27,273 bases of DNA from an uncultured Pseudomonadota bacterium (lineage in GTDB: Bacteria > Desulfobacterota_B > Binatia > UBA9968): the NCBI GenBank assembly GCA_946478635.1, contig CAMLCX010000010.1, positions 1-27,273 on the forward strand, given 5' to 3'. Below are positions 26,027 to 27,273 of this stretch, piece by piece (the first letter of the stretch is position 1; each line of letters begins with the position of its first letter). The position numbers were made by a program, and so were the translations under genes. Under the pieces are notes generated by a model, which was not told the DNA's origin, did not search any database, and saw only the letters and a list, made by a program, of their open reading frames with translations.

Positions 26027-26089
26027 GGGTTATCATTCTAAAAAGGGGGTGAGCATAAAAATTAATCAACCGATTGAAGGCGATAACCC
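26027..26089 (+). promoter_or_regulatory. Inverted repeat in the pilA leader
   Basis: GGGTTATC (26027-26034) and GATAACCC (26082-26089) are perfect reverse complements and would close a 47-nt loop in the predicted leader. Inside it, TCAA-CCGA-TTGA forms a small hairpin. The ribosome site lies about 35 bases further. The fold could affect mRNA stability or translation of pilA. Confidence 0.5.
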
Positions 26090-26137
26090 AATCATTAACT
26101 GAAATAGAAAAATCGAACTAAAAAGGAGAGAGCAGAC

Positions 26138-26521
26138 ATGAACAGATTGAGGCTTCAAAGTGAATCAGGTTTTACCCTTATCGAATTGCTGGTGGTGGTC
26201 GCCATCATCGGTATATTGGCCGCCATTGCCATCCCACAGTTCGCGGCTTACAGAAAGCGCGGTCATGAGGCGCAGGTGAAATCCGACCTCAGAAACGCGG
26301 CAGTGGCTCAGGAAGCATACTTCGCACAGTACTCAACCTACAAGTCTGGGACCATAACAACGGGTAGCCCTGCAGGATTCAATCCAACTACTGGCGTTAC
26401 GGTTACCGCAGCAGTTGGCACTAACACCTTCTTACTGACCGCTACGCATACGAATTGTAGTGGGGTTAACTGGACTTTCAGCAGTAGTAGTGGCCAGATC
26501 GGCTCCACATCTTGTCCATAA
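26138..26521 (+). CDS. pilA: Type IV major pilin precursor
   Basis: The 127-residue prepilin is cleaved and N-methylated by the peptidase PilD and then built into the pilus by PilB/PilC. The short leader ends SESG, with cleavage expected after Gly11, giving a 116-residue mature protein that starts FTLIELLVVVAIIGILAAIA. Glu5 of the mature form, needed for assembly, is present. Cys107 and Cys126 probably form the C-terminal disulfide loop. The first 57 mature residues align without gaps to Geobacter PilA, keeping Phe1, Phe24, Tyr27, Phe51 and Tyr57 but having His at position 32. The variable part is Thr/Ser/Gly rich. AAGGAGAG precedes the ATG, and an intrinsic terminator follows. It is likely transcribed alone from the sigma-54 promoter. 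Confidence 0.95.
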   Translation: MNRLRLQSESGFTLIELLVVVAIIGILAAIAIPQFAAYRKRGHEAQVKSDLRNAAVAQEAYFAQYSTYKSGTITTGSPAGFNPTTGVTVTAAVGTNTFLLTATHTNCSGVNWTFSSSSGQIGSTSCP

Positions 26522-26559
26522 TCAACGACTGACTTAACGAACTCGAGTTTCCGAATCCG

Positions 26560-26590
26560 AAAAAGGGGGCATGAAATGCCCCCTTTTTTT
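26560..26590 (+). terminator. Intrinsic terminator of pilA
   Basis: GGGGGCAT and ATGCCCCC form a perfect 8-bp stem around GAA, flanked by five A upstream and seven T downstream. It starts about 39 bases after the pilA stop. This is a textbook rho-independent terminator and isolates pilA from the next gene. Confidence 0.95.
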
Positions 26591-26692
26591 CTATCTGCGC
26601 AATCCTAGGCTAGAACACTGGACTCAACATTTCCCTTGCAAGTGCTTCAGCGAATTAGATCAAGGTACAGTTGGAAGGAACTCACGGCCGTC

Positions 26693-27273
26693 ATGTCGCT
26701 TGCCGTGATGCTGGTATGGTTTTGCGATGAAATGATCTTCGCGGGCAAGATTCCTTTTTTCCGCGACTTAGGTTCTTACTTTTACCCGATTAAAATAAGT
26801 GTTGCCGAAGCTTTCCAAGCCGGCGAGCTGCCGCTGTGGGATCGGCACATGGCAGCCGGCTTTCCAGTTGCGGCCGGTTTTCAAGCGGCGGTTTTCTATC
26901 CCCCGAGCATTATATTTTATTTTTTGCCGTTCTATGCGGCCATTCAGTTTTCCTTCGTCTTTCACTATGCCATCGCGCTGTACGGATCCTATTTCTTATT
27001 CCGATCGTGGAACTATCCAATTTTTATTGCCGTCATCGGTTCGATTCTATTTTCTTTTGGCGGCACCATCGTCTCGCTCACCAATCTGCTGAATCACTTT
27101 CAGAGCGCCGTCTGGCTGCCTTGGCTGATATTTCTCTGGGAACGAACTCTGCGCTCCGAGCGATGGAGGGATTTTGTTGCATTCTCGGTAGTCTCGCTTT
27201 GCCAGTTGCTCGCCGGCTCACCGGAGATATTTGCGCTCTCCATGGGTCTGCTGGTGCTCGATGCCTTTAGATT
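26693..27273 (+). CDS. YfhO-like polytopic membrane protein (3' end missing)
   Basis: The frame is open from 26609 to the window edge with no stop, so only about 193 residues of the N-terminus are seen. The segment GKIPFFRDLGSYFYPIK, followed by AGELPLWDRHMAAGFP and AAVFYPPSIIFYFLP, resembles the YfhO family and related large membrane proteins. These have a GT-C glycosyltransferase-like fold, used in glycosylation of wall or surface polymers in Gram-positive examples. At least four further hydrophobic stretches follow. The start is uncertain. ATG 26693 has GGAAGGAA at a long spacing. GTG 26642 would complete the first membrane helix. Its place after the pilA terminator suggests a separate unit. 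A role in pilin or surface glycosylation is possible but unproven. Confidence 0.75.
   Translation, partial: MSLAVMLVWFCDEMIFAGKIPFFRDLGSYFYPIKISVAEAFQAGELPLWDRHMAAGFPVAAGFQAAVFYPPSIIFYFLPFYAAIQFSFVFHYAIALYGSYFLFRSWNYPIFIAVIGSILFSFGGTIVSLTNLLNHFQSAVWLPWLIFLWERTLRSERWRDFVAFSVVSLCQLLAGSPEIFALSMGLLVLDAFR

Larger units (their letters stand above)
25797..26137. other. 341-base non-coding region upstream of pilA
   Basis: No credible gene is seen here. The region is richer in A+T than its neighbours. It holds the nested inverted repeat after the regulator gene, the small palindrome AGATT-CTT-AATCT (25857-25869), three CCAAT copies (25963-25984), a sigma-54-type promoter, and a long leader with an 8-bp inverted repeat before the pilA ribosome site AAGGAGAG. 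Confidence 0.7.

Noticed and set aside
1..27273. CRISPR arrays, insertion sequences, tRNA or rRNA genes
   Set aside because: No regularly spaced repeats, transposase motifs, cloverleaf sequences or rRNA-like segments were seen in any gap.

Overview
The window looks like chromosomal DNA from a moderately GC-rich Gram-negative bacterium. A deltaproteobacterial-type lineage (Desulfobacterota, Binatota or a neighbouring phylum) is my best guess. The reasons are the gmhA heptose gene, the pilB-pilC-regulator-pilA order, a sigma-54 regulated type IV pilus, and a pilin whose first 57 mature residues align without gaps to the Geobacter type. This placement is inference only. I see no mobile element, CRISPR array, rRNA or tRNA.

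Region 1 (1-3205, + strand): the 3' part of an aldehyde dehydrogenase, a benzoate-CoA-ligase-like acyl-CoA synthetase and a class II aldolase/adducin-family protein. Together they suggest conversion of an (aromatic) aldehyde to acid to CoA thioester. Hairpins at 3206-3383 separate this set from the convergent genes that follow.

Region 2 (3384-9252, - strand): housekeeping and accessory metabolism. In window order the genes are a dCMP-deaminase-type protein, a SAM hydrolase (DUF62), a conserved protein tentatively related to deoxyhypusine synthase, gmhA, an HD-domain phosphohydrolase, an archease and larB. Transcription runs the other way, as short sets: SAM hydrolase to deaminase, gmhA to the DHS-like gene, archease to HD.

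Region 3 (9313-16807, - strand): a protein-quality-control cluster read as grpE, dnaK, terminator, dnaJ (TTG start), lon, followed by thiL. No hrcA gene and no complete CIRCE element are present.

Region 4 (16972-20535, + strand): recO, divergent from grpE, then pyruvate phosphate dikinase (ppdK).

Region 5 (20607-26590, + strand): a compact type IV pilus locus. A near-consensus sigma-70 promoter precedes pilB. Then come pilC and a 703-residue protein that joins a PilS-like membrane/PAS sensor directly to a PilR-like sigma-54 activator, with neither a histidine kinase nor a receiver domain. A sigma-54-type promoter with a structured leader follows, then pilA and a strong intrinsic terminator. 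This kinase-less one-protein replacement for PilS/PilR, paired with a candidate target promoter next door, is the most interesting system here. pilT and pilD are not in the locus.

Region 6 (26693 to the end): the 5' part of a YfhO-like polytopic membrane protein, cut by the window edge.
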